Shown: one piece after another, positions 22,127-30,408 of the stretch
How the letters are laid out: each line of letters opens with the position of its first letter
Numbering within the stretch: position 1 is the first letter of the stretch
From: Actinomycetota bacterium
Lineage (GTDB): Bacteria; Actinomycetota; Thermoleophilia; Gaiellales; Gaiellaceae
Assembly (NCBI GenBank): GCA_020029595.1
Contig: JAIBJN010000022.1
Span: 1-36,635, forward strand
DNA: 36,635 nt
Direction of reading: 5' to 3'
Translations under genes and position numbers: made by a program
Notes under the pieces: model-generated
Seen by the model: the letters and a program-made list of their open reading frames with translations, nothing else
Told to the model about the DNA's origin: nothing
The model's database searches: none

Positions 22127-23224
22127 ATGCGCGCCGCCGTCCTCCGGGAGATCGGGGAGCCCCTGACCGTCGAGGACGTCGAGCTCGCAGAGCCCGGCCC
22201 CGGCGAGGTGCTCGTCCGCCTCGCCGCGAGCGGCGTCTGCCACAGCGACTGGAACGTGGTCACGGGCGCGACCCCGAACCCCCTGCCGGCCGTCCTCGGC
22301 CACGAGGGCGCCGGCATCGCCGAAAGCACTGGTGACGGGGTGACGGCGCTGCACGAGGGCGACCACGTCGTCCTCTCCTGGCTTCCGGCCTGCGGGCGCT
22401 GCTTCTACTGCCTGCACGGTCGCGCCGCCCTTTGTGACGTGGCCATGGAGGACATGTTCCGCGGCACGCTTCCGGGCGGCGCGCTTCGGCTCTCGCAAGA
22501 CGGGGAGCCGCTCTACCACTACGGCTACCTGTCGACGTTCGCCGAGCGCTGCGTCGTCCCAGAGAGCTGCTGCGTGCGCATTCGGCAGGACGTCCCGTTC
22601 GAGGTGGCCGCCCTCGTCGGGTGCGCGGCCATGACCGGGTTCGGCGCCGCGGTCAACCGGGCGCGCGTCGAGCCGGGATCCACGGTCGTCGTCTTCGGCG
22701 CCGGAGGTGTGGGGCTCTCCGCAATCCTCGGCGCCCGGTTCGCGGGCGCGCGGACGATCGTGGCGGCGGACCCCGTTCCCTTCAAACGCGAGACGGCCCT
22801 CGAGCTCGGCGCGACGCACGCGGCCGACCCGACGGGGGAGGACGTCTCCGCCTTCCTCCGCAAGCTCACCGACGGACGCGGGGCGGACTACGCCTTCGAT
22901 ACCGCGGGGGCGCCCGGCGTCGTCGCGCAGGCGTACGACGCCGTCCGGCGCGGGGGCACCGTCGTCGCCGTCGGGCTCCCACCCGCGGGCGTGACGGCCG
23001 ACCTTCCGGCCGAAGACCTGCCGCGGGAGGAGAAGGTCGTCACGGGGAGCTTCTACGGCTCCTGTCTGCCGCAGCTCGACATGCCGCTCGTTCTCGACCT
23101 CTTCATGGAGGGACGGCTGCCTCTCGACCGGCTCGTCACACGCACCTTCGCGCTCGAGGAGATCAACGAGGCATTCGCCGCCATGAACGCCGGCGAGGTC
23201 GCGCGGGGGGTGATCCGCTTCTGA
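22127..23224 (+). CDS. Zinc-dependent alcohol dehydrogenase, class III-like (MDR superfamily)
   Basis: The 365-residue protein has SGVCHSDWNVV (catalytic Cys), LGHEGAGI, the structural zinc cluster CGRCFYCLHGRAALC and the Rossmann loop FGAGGVGLSAILGA. Extended class III features such as GSFYGSC and LEEINEAFAAMNAGE near the C-terminus resemble thiol-dependent formaldehyde dehydrogenases and related aryl-alcohol enzymes. The neighbouring Fae homologue makes formaldehyde or a hydroxymethyl adduct a plausible substrate, but this is inference. The start is the ATG 7 nt after TAGAAT; longer upstream frames overlap the divergent gene. The next gene overlaps its stop codon. Confidence 0.94.
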   Translation: MRAAVLREIGEPLTVEDVELAEPGPGEVLVRLAASGVCHSDWNVVTGATPNPLPAVLGHEGAGIAESTGDGVTALHEGDHVVLSWLPACGRCFYCLHGRAALCDVAMEDMFRGTLPGGALRLSQDGEPLYHYGYLSTFAERCVVPESCCVRIRQDVPFEVAALVGCAAMTGFGAAVNRARVEPGSTVVVFGAGGVGLSAILGARFAGARTIVAADPVPFKRETALELGATHAADPTGEDVSAFLRKLTDGRGADYAFDTAGAPGVVAQAYDAVRRGGTVVAVGLPPAGVTADLPAEDLPREEKVVTGSFYGSCLPQLDMPLVLDLFMEGRLPLDRLVTRTFALEEINEAFAAMNAGEVARGVIRF

Positions 23225-23733
23225 GGTTCGCGGAGCGGACGCTCGTCGGGGAGGGCTTCGCCGGGAGCGGGCCGAGCGCCGCCCATGTGAACACGGTGCT
23301 CGGTCGTAAGGGCGGCCCGGTCGAGACGGCGTGGGCGACGGCGCTGGCCACCCCTCGCCAGGGGCACATTCCCTTCGTGGCCGTTCTCCGGCCGAACGTG
23401 CCGGTGAAGCCGGCCACGCTGTTCGTGAACAAGGCGGACATCCGCGGTGAGCGTCACGCCGCGCTCACCTGGGGCGCCGCGCAGGCCGGCGTCGCCCAAG
23501 GCGTGCTCGACTCCGTGGCGAACGGGGTGATTCCCGCGGCCGAGGTCGACGATCTCGTCCTCATCGCGGCGGTCTGGGTGGACTGGGCCGCGGAGGTCGA
23601 GGAAGAGATCTATGCGGGCAACGTCGAGGCGACGCGCGACGCGCTCGCGGCCGGCGCCGAGGGACGCCCGGCGATCGACGAGCTCCTCGCTCTTCGCGCC
23701 GAGCCCGAGAACCCTTTCTTCAGACGCTCGTGA
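23221..23733 (+). CDS. Formaldehyde-activating enzyme (Fae) homologue
   Basis: The 170-residue protein matches Fae along its length: ERTLVGEGFAGSGPSAAH with the catalytic-type His22, GRKGGPVETAWATALATP, VPVKPATLFVNKADI, AQAGVAQGVLDSVANGVIP and DDLVLIAAVWVDWAAEVEE. Fae condenses formaldehyde with tetrahydromethanopterin in methylotrophs and archaea; some homologues have other roles. No H4MPT genes are in this window. No ATG, GTG or TTG occurs in frame near the expected N-terminus. CTG at 23221, overlapping the ADH stop as CTGA and preceded by GGGGGG, is the best start. The enolase-superfamily gene overlaps its stop as GTGA. Confidence 0.87.
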   Translation: MRFAERTLVGEGFAGSGPSAAHVNTVLGRKGGPVETAWATALATPRQGHIPFVAVLRPNVPVKPATLFVNKADIRGERHAALTWGAAQAGVAQGVLDSVANGVIPAAEVDDLVLIAAVWVDWAAEVEEEIYAGNVEATRDALAAGAEGRPAIDELLALRAEPENPFFRRS

Positions 23734-24839
23734 AGATCACGGGCGTCCGCCTCCGGCGCCTGCGCTACCCGCTCGACCCTCCCTTCTCCCCCGCCTGGGA
23801 CCCCGACCCACGGCGCACATTCGAGGCGACCCTCGTCTATGTCGACACCGACGAGGGTCTCACCGGCATCGGCTCGGGCGACACGATGGACGGCTTCGAG
23901 CGCTATGCGGGCCTGTTCGTCGGCCGCGACCCACTCGAGATCGAGCGCCACGTGCGCGTGCTCGAGACGATCGCGTTCCACGCAGGTCGCTACTGGCCGC
24001 TCGAGGCGGCGCTCTGGGATCTAGCCGGCAAGGCGGAGGGCGTGCCCGCCGCGCGGCTCTTCGGCGGGGCTCGAGACAGGGCTCCGGCTTACGCCTCGAC
24101 CGCCGAGCGTCGACCGGCCGGCGCTCGCGCCGAGGCCGCGCTCGCGCTTCGCGAGCAGGGCTTCAGGGCGCTCAAGACGCGCATCGACAAGGAGCGGCTC
24201 GAGGAGGGCGTCGAGGCCGTTGTCGCGGTGCGCGAGGCCGTCGGGTCGAGCATGGAGATCATGGTCGATCTCAACCAGGGTTGGCGTATGCCCGGCGACG
24301 TGGCGCCGCTCCTCGACTTCGAGACCGTCCACCGCCTCGCCGGCCGGCTGCGCGGGCTCGGCATCCTCTGGCTCGAGGAGCCGCTCGCCGGCCAGGACGT
24401 CGGCGGCCTCGCCCGCCTGCGCGCAACGGGCGGCGTCCGCATCGCCGGCGGGGAGATGGCGCGGACGCCCGCGGAGCTGGAGGCGTACCTGCAGGCCGAG
24501 GCGCTCGACGTCTACCAGCCGGACGCGGTGCTCGCGGTCGGGCTCCTGCGCGCCCGCGAGCTCGCGAAGCGCGTGCACCGGCGCGGGCTCTGGTTCACGC
24601 CGCACACGTGGACGAACGGGATCGGGCTCCTCGCCAACCTGCACGTCGCTGCGGGCGTCGGCGGCGGCCCCTTCCTGGAGTTCCCCTTCGACCCGCCCGG
24701 CTGGACGCCGGAGCGCCGAGATTTCATGCTCGCCGAGCCCGTGCGCCCCGACGCCGACGGCCATCTCGTCCTCCCTGATCGGCCCGGCCTCGGCTTCGAG
24801 CTCGACGAGGAGTCGGTCGAGCGCTACGCGGTGGGCTGA
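23730..24839 (+). CDS. Enolase-superfamily enzyme (mandelate racemase/muconate lactonising type)
   Basis: The 369-residue protein has an N-terminal capping domain and a C-terminal barrel. Visible active-site elements are ALKTRID with Lys149-x-Arg151, the metal ligands Asp180 (MVDLNQGW), Glu216 (WLEEPL) and Glu242 (GGEM), Asp265 (QPDAVL) and His292 (FTPHTW). The Asp-His dyad is that of the mandelate racemase subgroup, which abstracts a proton alpha to a carboxylate, often for sugar-acid or hydroxy-acid dehydration. The second base is Arg rather than the common Lys. Substrate unknown. GTG 23730 overlaps the Fae stop. Confidence 0.93.
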   Translation: MKITGVRLRRLRYPLDPPFSPAWDPDPRRTFEATLVYVDTDEGLTGIGSGDTMDGFERYAGLFVGRDPLEIERHVRVLETIAFHAGRYWPLEAALWDLAGKAEGVPAARLFGGARDRAPAYASTAERRPAGARAEAALALREQGFRALKTRIDKERLEEGVEAVVAVREAVGSSMEIMVDLNQGWRMPGDVAPLLDFETVHRLAGRLRGLGILWLEEPLAGQDVGGLARLRATGGVRIAGGEMARTPAELEAYLQAEALDVYQPDAVLAVGLLRARELAKRVHRRGLWFTPHTWTNGIGLLANLHVAAGVGGGPFLEFPFDPPGWTPERRDFMLAEPVRPDADGHLVLPDRPGLGFELDEESVERYAVG

Positions 24840-24842
24840 ACC

Positions 24843-25691
24843 ATGCCGACCTTCGACGTGCACCAGCACCTCCTGCCCGAGCCGCTCCTCGAGAGGCTCC
24901 GGGCCCGCCGCGAGCCACCGTGCCTCACCGAGGGGTCCCTCGAGCTCCGCGAGGGCTCGTTCCCGTTCGACGAGGGCGCCCACGACCTCGGCGAACGGAT
25001 CGCCCTCCTGGACCGGGAGGGAGTCGACGTCGGCGTCGTCTCCCTCGCCCCCACGCTCGAGACCGAGGCGCACTTGGAGCTTCGGGACGCCTACCACGAG
25101 GGCATCCGCGAGGTCGTCGCGGTCGCCGACGGACGGCTGGTCGCGCTCGCCGCCGGCGCCTGCCTCGAGGGCTTCGCCGGCGCCTGCGTGTCTGCGGCAG
25201 CGCTCGCCGGGGGCCTCGGTGACCTGCCGGACGACCTTGCCCGGGCCGGTCAAGTGCTCTTTGTGCACCCAGGTCCGCCGGACCCGGTCCCGGAGGGGGC
25301 GCCGCCGTGGTGGGCGCCCGTCGTCGACTACACGGCGCAGATGCAGACCGCGTACTTCTCTTGGCTCGCCGACGGGGTGGAGCGCCACCCGGAGCTCGAG
25401 GTCGTCTTCGCCATCCTCGCCGGCGGGGCACCCTTCCAGCTCGAGCGCCTGCACGCGCGCGGTGCCGAGGTGCGGCCGGCCCTCCACCCGAGGATCCACC
25501 TCGACACGGCCTCCTACGGACGGCGGGCTCTCGAGCACTGCCTGGAGACGTTCGGGGCCGGCCCGCTCGTCTACGGGAGCGACGTGCCGGTGATCGACCC
25601 GGCCCCTACCCTGGACGCCCTGAGGGGATTGGGAGAGGCTGTGCTCGCTACCGTGCGCGCCGAGAACCCTGGACGACTCTTCCGATGCTGA
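24843..25691 (+). CDS. Amidohydrolase-2 (ACMSD-like) family metal hydrolase/decarboxylase
   Basis: The 282-residue protein starts MPTFDVHQHLLPEPL, with the His7-x-His9 metal pair on strand 1 of the barrel, and ends with YGSDVPVIDP, where Asp247 is the last metal ligand. A mid-barrel HPELEVVFAILAGGAPFQLER replaces the more usual catalytic His segment, so metal coordination should be checked by alignment. Relatives include decarboxylases of aromatic or semialdehyde acids and lactonases. It starts 3 nt after the enolase-superfamily gene and overlaps the PLP gene by 7 nt. Confidence 0.9.
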   Translation: MPTFDVHQHLLPEPLLERLRARREPPCLTEGSLELREGSFPFDEGAHDLGERIALLDREGVDVGVVSLAPTLETEAHLELRDAYHEGIREVVAVADGRLVALAAGACLEGFAGACVSAAALAGGLGDLPDDLARAGQVLFVHPGPPDPVPEGAPPWWAPVVDYTAQMQTAYFSWLADGVERHPELEVVFAILAGGAPFQLERLHARGAEVRPALHPRIHLDTASYGRRALEHCLETFGAGPLVYGSDVPVIDPAPTLDALRGLGEAVLATVRAENPGRLFRC

Positions 25692-26596
25692 CGCCGACCC
25701 CGCTCGAGCCTGCACCCGCCTCCCTGGGCGACGGCCGGCCGCTCTTCCTCAAGCGGGAGGACGTCCACGAGCTCGGCGCCTTCAAGTGGCGCGGCGCGCT
25801 GCCGGTGCTCACCAACTACCGGGCGAAGGGCGCCGAGGCTGTCGTGACGGCCTCCACCGGGAACCACGGCGCAGCCACCGCCTGGGCGGCCGAGCGCCTC
25901 GGCCTGCAGGCGATCGTCTACGCGCCCGAGGGCGCGACCCGGACGAAGCTCGCGCTCGTGGAGGGCCTCGGCGCCGAGATCCGGCTCGTCGGCGCCGACC
26001 TCGACGAGGCCAAGAACGAGGCCCGCCGGCACGCCGCGGAGCACGGACTTCCCTTCTTCGAGGACGGCGCCGAGTCGGCTCAGTACGACGGCTACGGCGC
26101 GATCGCCGACGAGATCCTCGACCAGCTCGGCGAGCGGCCCGACGCGGTGGTCGTCCCGGTGGGGAACGGCGCCCTCCTCGGCGGGATCGGGGTGCGAGTC
26201 TGCGCGCGAGCACCCGAGACGCTCCGCATCGGAGTCGCGGCGAAGGAGGCTCCCGTGATGGCCGCCTGCTGGGACGCCGGACGCCTCGTGGAGAGCGAGC
26301 GCTGCGCGACGTTCGCCGACGGGCTTGCCGTCCGCGTCGCGATCCCGCTCGCCGTGGACGTCCTCGGCGAAGTGGGGAGCCGGATGCTCGTCGTCTCCGA
26401 GCGCGAGATGGCCCTGGCGGTCGGGGCCTACGCCGCCGCCGGCATTCGCGTCGAGGGCGCCGCCGGGGCCGCCCTCGCGGCGCTCCCCCAGCTCGCGGAC
26501 GTCGACGGCCCGATCGTCCTCATCGTCACCGGGCGTAACATCGACGACGAGCTCCACGCGCGGGCCCGCGGGCAGCCGGAGTCCTTCCCGGACTAG
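25685..26596 (+). CDS. Threonine/serine dehydratase-like PLP enzyme (fold type II)
   Basis: The 303-residue protein has the PLP lysine Lys34 in GAFKWRGAL (usual SFKIRGA), the substrate loop TASTGNHGAATAWAA, VPVGNGALLGGI for the PLP phosphate and a C-terminal TGRNID. It lacks a regulatory ACT domain, as in catabolic dehydratases and racemases. It would eliminate a beta-substituent from an amino acid to give a 2-oxo acid and ammonia; the actual amino acid is unknown. ATG 25685 overlaps the amidohydrolase stop, making it the last gene of the coupled run that begins with the alcohol dehydrogenase at 22127. Confidence 0.92.
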   Translation: MLTPTPLEPAPASLGDGRPLFLKREDVHELGAFKWRGALPVLTNYRAKGAEAVVTASTGNHGAATAWAAERLGLQAIVYAPEGATRTKLALVEGLGAEIRLVGADLDEAKNEARRHAAEHGLPFFEDGAESAQYDGYGAIADEILDQLGERPDAVVVPVGNGALLGGIGVRVCARAPETLRIGVAAKEAPVMAACWDAGRLVESERCATFADGLAVRVAIPLAVDVLGEVGSRMLVVSEREMALAVGAYAAAGIRVEGAAGAALAALPQLADVDGPIVLIVTGRNIDDELHARARGQPESFPD

Positions 26597-26635
26597 GGAC
26601 GGGTCCTTCGTGCGGCCTTGATGCCGGGCGCCTCG

Positions 26636-27517
26636 CTAGCCGGCGACCGCGGGAGGGTCTCGCCCGCCTGTGGTCCGTCGGTAGAGCCCGTCGGCGTGCA
26701 CGGCGAGCCCCGCGAGCTCGAGCTCCGTCAGCGCGACCGCCGCCTCGGCGCTTCCGACACGGGTAGCCCGCACGATCTCGTCGAGCGTGAGCGCCCCGGA
26801 CGAGAGGCAAGCCAGAACGGCCTGCCCTTCGGGCGACAGGTCGGGAGGCGGAGCCGGCGGCGCCCGCTCCAGGCCGAGCGCGTCGAGCACGTCGCCCGCC
26901 GAGAGCAGCGGCGTCGCACCCTGGCGGATGAGGTCGTTCGTCCCCGCCGAGAGTGCCGAGGTGATCTCTCCGGGCACGGCGAAGACCTCACGTCCGAGCT
27001 CGAGAGCGAAGTCGGCCGTGATCAGCGCGCCGGACCGCTCCCTCGCCTCCACCACGACGGTCGCCCGCGCCAGGCCGGCGACGATACGGTTCCGAGCCGG
27101 GAACCTCCAGGGAGACGGCTCGACGCCAGGCGGGTACTCGGAGACGATGAGGCCGCTCTCGGCAATCCGGCGCGCCAGCTCCGCGTGGGCGCGCGGGTAG
27201 TCCCGGTCGATCCCACAACCGAGGACGGCCACGGTCAGCCCACCGGCGGCGAGCGCTCCACGGTGGGCCTCGCCGTCGATCCCCCGGGCGAGCCCGCTCA
27301 CGACGACGGCGCCCGCCGCAGACAGCTCCCGGGCAACCTCGCGCGCCACCTGGGCGCCGTAGGACGAGCAGCTTCGCGCGCCGACGACCGCGACCGCGGG
27401 CAGGGCCATGACGTCCATGGAGCCTCCCCGGAGGAAGAGACGCGCGGGCGGGTCGTGCAGCTCGGCGAGGAGCGGCGGGTAGCCGCGACCTCCTTTCGAG
27501 ACCGAGGGGTAGGTCAT
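26636..27517 (-). CDS. dprA: DNA-processing protein DprA
   Basis: The 293-residue protein has the DprA Rossmann-like core: VAVVGARSCSSYG, SGLARGIDGEAHRGAL, TVAVLGCGIDRDYP, SPWRFPARNRIVAGL and DLIRQGATPLL. A C-terminal winged-helix domain follows a proline-rich linker. DprA binds incoming single-stranded DNA and loads RecA during transformation. The N-terminal SAM-like domain of longer DprA proteins is absent. The ATG overlaps the yifB stop (ATGA), so the two are co-translated, a common arrangement. Confidence 0.95.
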   Translation of the reverse strand: MTYPSVSKGGRGYPPLLAELHDPPARLFLRGGSMDVMALPAVAVVGARSCSSYGAQVAREVARELSAAGAVVVSGLARGIDGEAHRGALAAGGLTVAVLGCGIDRDYPRAHAELARRIAESGLIVSEYPPGVEPSPWRFPARNRIVAGLARATVVVEARERSGALITADFALELGREVFAVPGEITSALSAGTNDLIRQGATPLLSAGDVLDALGLERAPPAPPPDLSPEGQAVLACLSSGALTLDEIVRATRVGSAEAAVALTELELAGLAVHADGLYRRTTGGRDPPAVAG

Positions 27518-28968
27518 GGCGCGAGCTCAGGCGGTGCGCGGTAAGAGAGCGCCTCGGCGATGTGCGCCGGCTCGATCGACTCCGCCCCCGCCAGCCCTGC
27601 GACCGTCGCCGCGACCCGGGCGACTCGAGCCCGACCCCGCGCCGAGAGAGGTAGCGTGTCCACCGCACGGGTGAGCAGATCCCGCCCCTCCTTGCCGAGA
27701 CTCGGGCGGCTCTCCCGCAGTCGCCCGGACGCCGGCTCCACTCGAGCTCGGATCTCCGCCGACGGCTCACCCGGGGCGGCGTCCAGCTCCCGTCCTCGCG
27801 CGCGCGGCATGTGCACGACGAGGTCGAAGCGATCGAGGAGAGCGCGCGAGAGCTTCGCCCCGTACGCGGCGAGCTTCTGCGGCGTGCACCTGCACTCGAC
27901 GGACGGGTCGCCACGCGCACCGCAGGGGCAGAGGTTCATCGTCCCCACGAGGACAAACCGAGCGGGAAAAACCGCCTGGCCGGCCGCCCGCGCCAGCGCG
28001 ACGCTCCCGTCCTCGATGGGCTGACGCAGGGCCTCCAGCACGGGCCTCTGGAATTCGGGCAGCTCGTCGAGGAGGAGCACGCCGTGGTGCGCGAGGCTCA
28101 CCTCGCCCGGGCGCGGCCCCCGCCCGCCCCCGACGACGGCGGCGGCCGAGGCGGTGTGGTGCGGCGCCCGGAAGGGTGGGCGGTCGATGAGCGGGTGGGT
28201 CGAGGGCAGCACACCCGCGACGGAGTGGATCCGCGTCACCTCGAGCGCCTGATCGAGGGTGAGCGCCGGGAGGATCCCCGGGAGCCGTCGGGCGAGCATC
28301 GTCTTCCCGGTTCCCGGCGGTCCGCCGAGGAGGACGTTGTGCCCTCCCGTGGCGACGATCTCGAGCGCACGCCGCGCCCGCTCCTGTCCGCGCACGTCGG
28401 CGAGGTCGGGCCACGAGCCGTTCGCCGTCGCCACGGCCGGCTCCACGGGCGCCGGCCTGAAGCGCCCCTGGAGATACGCGCTGGCTTCGGCAAGGTGGCG
28501 GAGCGGGACAGGCTCGATCCCAGCCAGGGCGGCCTCGGGCGCCGACTCGAGCGGGCACAGGAGCAGCCCGAGCCCTGCGCGCCTCGCCGCCTCGGCCGCC
28601 ACGATGATGCCCGGGACCGGTCGGAGGCGCCCGTCGAGCGCGAGCTCCCCTACCGCCGCGTGCTCGGCCAGTCGCTCCGGAGGAATCTGACGGGAGGCGG
28701 CCAAGACGGCGAGGGCGATCGGAAGGTCGTAGCCGGACCCCTCCTTGCGCAGGCCGGCGGGTGCGAGATTGACGGTGATCCGACGGAGGGGCCACTCCAG
28801 CTCGGCGCTGGCGATTCCGCTGCGAACCCGTTCCTTGGCCTCCTGGCAGGCCTTGTCGGGAAGCCCGACGATGGCGAAGCCGGGCACGCCTCGCTGGAGG
28901 TGCGCCTCAACCTCGACCGGCCTCGCCTCGAGGCCGACGAGCGCATGGGTGACGGCGCGCGCGAGCAC
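27514..28968 (-). CDS. comM: YifB/ComM-family Mg-chelatase-like AAA+ ATPase
   Basis: The 484-residue protein begins MLARAVTHALVGLEARPVEVEAHL, the family N-terminus, followed by GVPGFAIVGLPDKACQEAKERV. The AAA+ core has Walker A GGPPGTGKTMLARRL, PFRAPHHTASAAAVVGGG, Walker B VLLLDELPEF and a cysteine cluster NLCPCGARGDPSVECRC. ComM is a branch-migration helicase that helps integrate transformed DNA. GTG 28968 is chosen because it gives the family N-terminus and TAGCCT ends 7 nt upstream; the frame is open further but non-coding in appearance. It forms a unit with dprA. Confidence 0.94.
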   Translation of the reverse strand: MLARAVTHALVGLEARPVEVEAHLQRGVPGFAIVGLPDKACQEAKERVRSGIASAELEWPLRRITVNLAPAGLRKEGSGYDLPIALAVLAASRQIPPERLAEHAAVGELALDGRLRPVPGIIVAAEAARRAGLGLLLCPLESAPEAALAGIEPVPLRHLAEASAYLQGRFRPAPVEPAVATANGSWPDLADVRGQERARRALEIVATGGHNVLLGGPPGTGKTMLARRLPGILPALTLDQALEVTRIHSVAGVLPSTHPLIDRPPFRAPHHTASAAAVVGGGRGPRPGEVSLAHHGVLLLDELPEFQRPVLEALRQPIEDGSVALARAAGQAVFPARFVLVGTMNLCPCGARGDPSVECRCTPQKLAAYGAKLSRALLDRFDLVVHMPRARGRELDAAPGEPSAEIRARVEPASGRLRESRPSLGKEGRDLLTRAVDTLPLSARGRARVARVAATVAGLAGAESIEPAHIAEALSYRAPPELAP

Positions 28969-28975
28969 GACTCCG

Positions 28976-28981
28976 AGGCTA
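28976..28981 (-). promoter_or_regulatory. -10 box of a leaderless promoter for yifB/comM
   Basis: TAGCCT ends 7 nt before the GTG at 28968, between yraN and yifB. Confidence 0.5.
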
Positions 28982-29042
28982 GGAAGGAAAGACGCGCGTG
29001 CGGCGCGCGAACCGTGACAGGTCAGTAACGGCTGAGCCGCTC

Positions 29043-29411
29043 CTAGTCGAAGGGGGCACGCTCGATGCGCCGACCGCGCACGGCAACGGCGTCGAAGCGG
29101 ACATCGAGACTCGCGAGCTCCGGGCGGAGGGCGAGCCACCCGAGCGCCGCCTGCCGAACGCGCCGAGCCTTCTCCGGCCCCACGGCTTCCCACGGGTCGC
29201 CGTAGCCGGATCCGCTTCGCGCCTTCACCTCGCAGAAGACGAGTGTTCGCCCGCGGCGGACGACGAGGTCGAGCTCATAGCGTCCCGCCCGGGCATTCGC
29301 GTCGAGGATGCGGTAGCCGCGGAGACGGTAGTAGCGGCGGACTCGCCGCTCCGCCTCAGGACCGAGCCGCCGCGAGAAGCTCTGCCTCGGCGCCGTCTTC
29401 GAGCTCTGCAT
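29043..29411 (-). CDS. yraN: YraN family (UPF0102) endonuclease-like protein
   Basis: The 122-residue protein has the family core EAERRVRRYYRLRGYRIL, then RYELDLVVRRGRTLVFCEVKAR, which holds the Asp and Glu-x-Lys of a PD-(D/E)XK nuclease-like fold, and AVGPEKARRVRQAAL. Function is unproven in bacteria. The start at 29411 makes it overlap rnhB by 56 nt; no better internal start is visible. It follows rnhB as in many genomes. Confidence 0.92.
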   Translation of the reverse strand: MQSSKTAPRQSFSRRLGPEAERRVRRYYRLRGYRILDANARAGRYELDLVVRRGRTLVFCEVKARSGSGYGDPWEAVGPEKARRVRQAALGWLALRPELASLDVRFDAVAVRGRRIERAPFD

Positions 29412-30039
29412 AGCAGCGCGCCTCGAACGAGCGACGATGGATCGCGCTCGGGCCCAGGCGGCGCACGATGGCGGAGTGCCCGGGCGTGATATAGCCGACG
29501 TGGGAGGCGAAGTCGTAGTGGGGGTAGACGGCGTCGAGCCGTCGCATGGCCCGGTCGCGCACGACCTTCGCGACGATCGAGGCAGCAGCGATCGCCGCGC
29601 TCTTCGTGTCTCCGTCGACGACCGCCTCGTGCTCGGGCGCGAGCGGTCCGAGGCGGAACCCGTCGACGAGGCAGGCTTCGGCGGGCGGCGAGAGCGCCGC
29701 GAGGGCTTCCCGGAGCCCGCGCAGGTTGGAGCGGTGCAGACCGTCGCGGTCGATTGCCGCGGGTGGGATCACCCGGACGGCGATGCGGGCGGCGCAGCGC
29801 GCGACGGCACGGAAGAGCTCCTCGCGCTGGGCCGGATCCACCTGCTTCGAGTCGTTCAAGAGCGCGAGCGGGCGCACGGCGTGGTCGCGCAGCCGCTGGT
29901 AGTCGAGGAGGACTCCCGCCGTGACGAGCGGCCCGGCCAGGCTGCCCCGCCCGGCCTCGTCCGCACCGGCGACGAAGCGGACGCCGAGACGACGGTCGAA
30001 GGCGAGGAGCTTGCGGCCCGGACGGCGGATGGTCGCCAC
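29356..30039 (-). CDS. rnhB: Ribonuclease HII
   Basis: The 227-residue protein has the RNase HII active site: GADEAGRGSLAGP (first Asp and Glu), LNDSKQVDP, VDGFRL, VVDGDTKSAAIAAASIVAKVVRD in two parts around residue 150, and YPHYDFASHVGY. It removes RNA from RNA-DNA hybrids, including single ribonucleotides in DNA. GTG 30039 gives MATIRRPGRK and lies 7 nt after TATCCT, supporting a leaderless start; upstream frame is antisense-like sequence within rplS. Confidence 0.95.
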   Translation of the reverse strand: MATIRRPGRKLLAFDRRLGVRFVAGADEAGRGSLAGPLVTAGVLLDYQRLRDHAVRPLALLNDSKQVDPAQREELFRAVARCAARIAVRVIPPAAIDRDGLHRSNLRGLREALAALSPPAEACLVDGFRLGPLAPEHEAVVDGDTKSAAIAAASIVAKVVRDRAMRRLDAVYPHYDFASHVGYITPGHSAIVRRLGPSAIHRRSFEARCYAELEDGAEAELLAAARS

Positions 30040-30046
30040 GGGCGCG

Positions 30047-30052
30047 AGGATA
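30047..30052 (-). promoter_or_regulatory. -10 box of a leaderless promoter for rnhB
   Basis: TATCCT ends 7 nt before the GTG at 30039, in the 17-bp gap after rplS. Confidence 0.5.
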
Positions 30053-30056
30053 GCGC

Positions 30057-30407
30057 CTAGGTCCGCTGTTTCTCGCGGACGCGCGCCTTCTTGCCCACTT
30101 TCGAGCGCAGGTAGTAGAGCTTCGCCCGGCTGACGTCGCCGATCGCTGCGACCTCGACCTTCTCGATCTTGGGCGAGTGGAGCGGGAAGGTTCGCTCGAC
30201 GCCAACACCGAAGGAGTTCTTGCGGACGGTGAAGGTCTCGCGCACGCCCGCTCCCTGGCGCTTGATGACGATGCCCTCGAAGACCTGGACGCGCCTCCGC
30301 TGGCCCTCGATCACCTGAAAGTGCACGCGGACGGTGTCCCCCGCCTTGAACTGCGGGATGTCGTCGCGCAGCTGCTTGCGCTCGAGGATGTCGATCGGCG
30401 TGGTCAT
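30057..30407 (-). CDS. rplS: 50S ribosomal protein L19
   Basis: The 116-residue protein shows the L19 sequence throughout: [59 protein letters not shown] and [17 protein letters not shown]. Length is typical. L19 sits at the 30S-50S interface. The start is ATG 30407; TAGCAT (30435-30440) would start transcription at about 30428, giving a 21-nt leader occupied by a hairpin. It is separated from the signal peptidase genes by 171 bp. Confidence 0.97.
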   Translation of the reverse strand: MTTPIDILERKQLRDDIPQFKAGDTVRVHFQVIEGQRRRVQVFEGIVIKRQGAGVRETFTVRKNSFGVGVERTFPLHSPKIEKVEVAAIGDVSRAKLYYLRSKVGKKARVREKQRT

Positions 30408-30408
30408 G

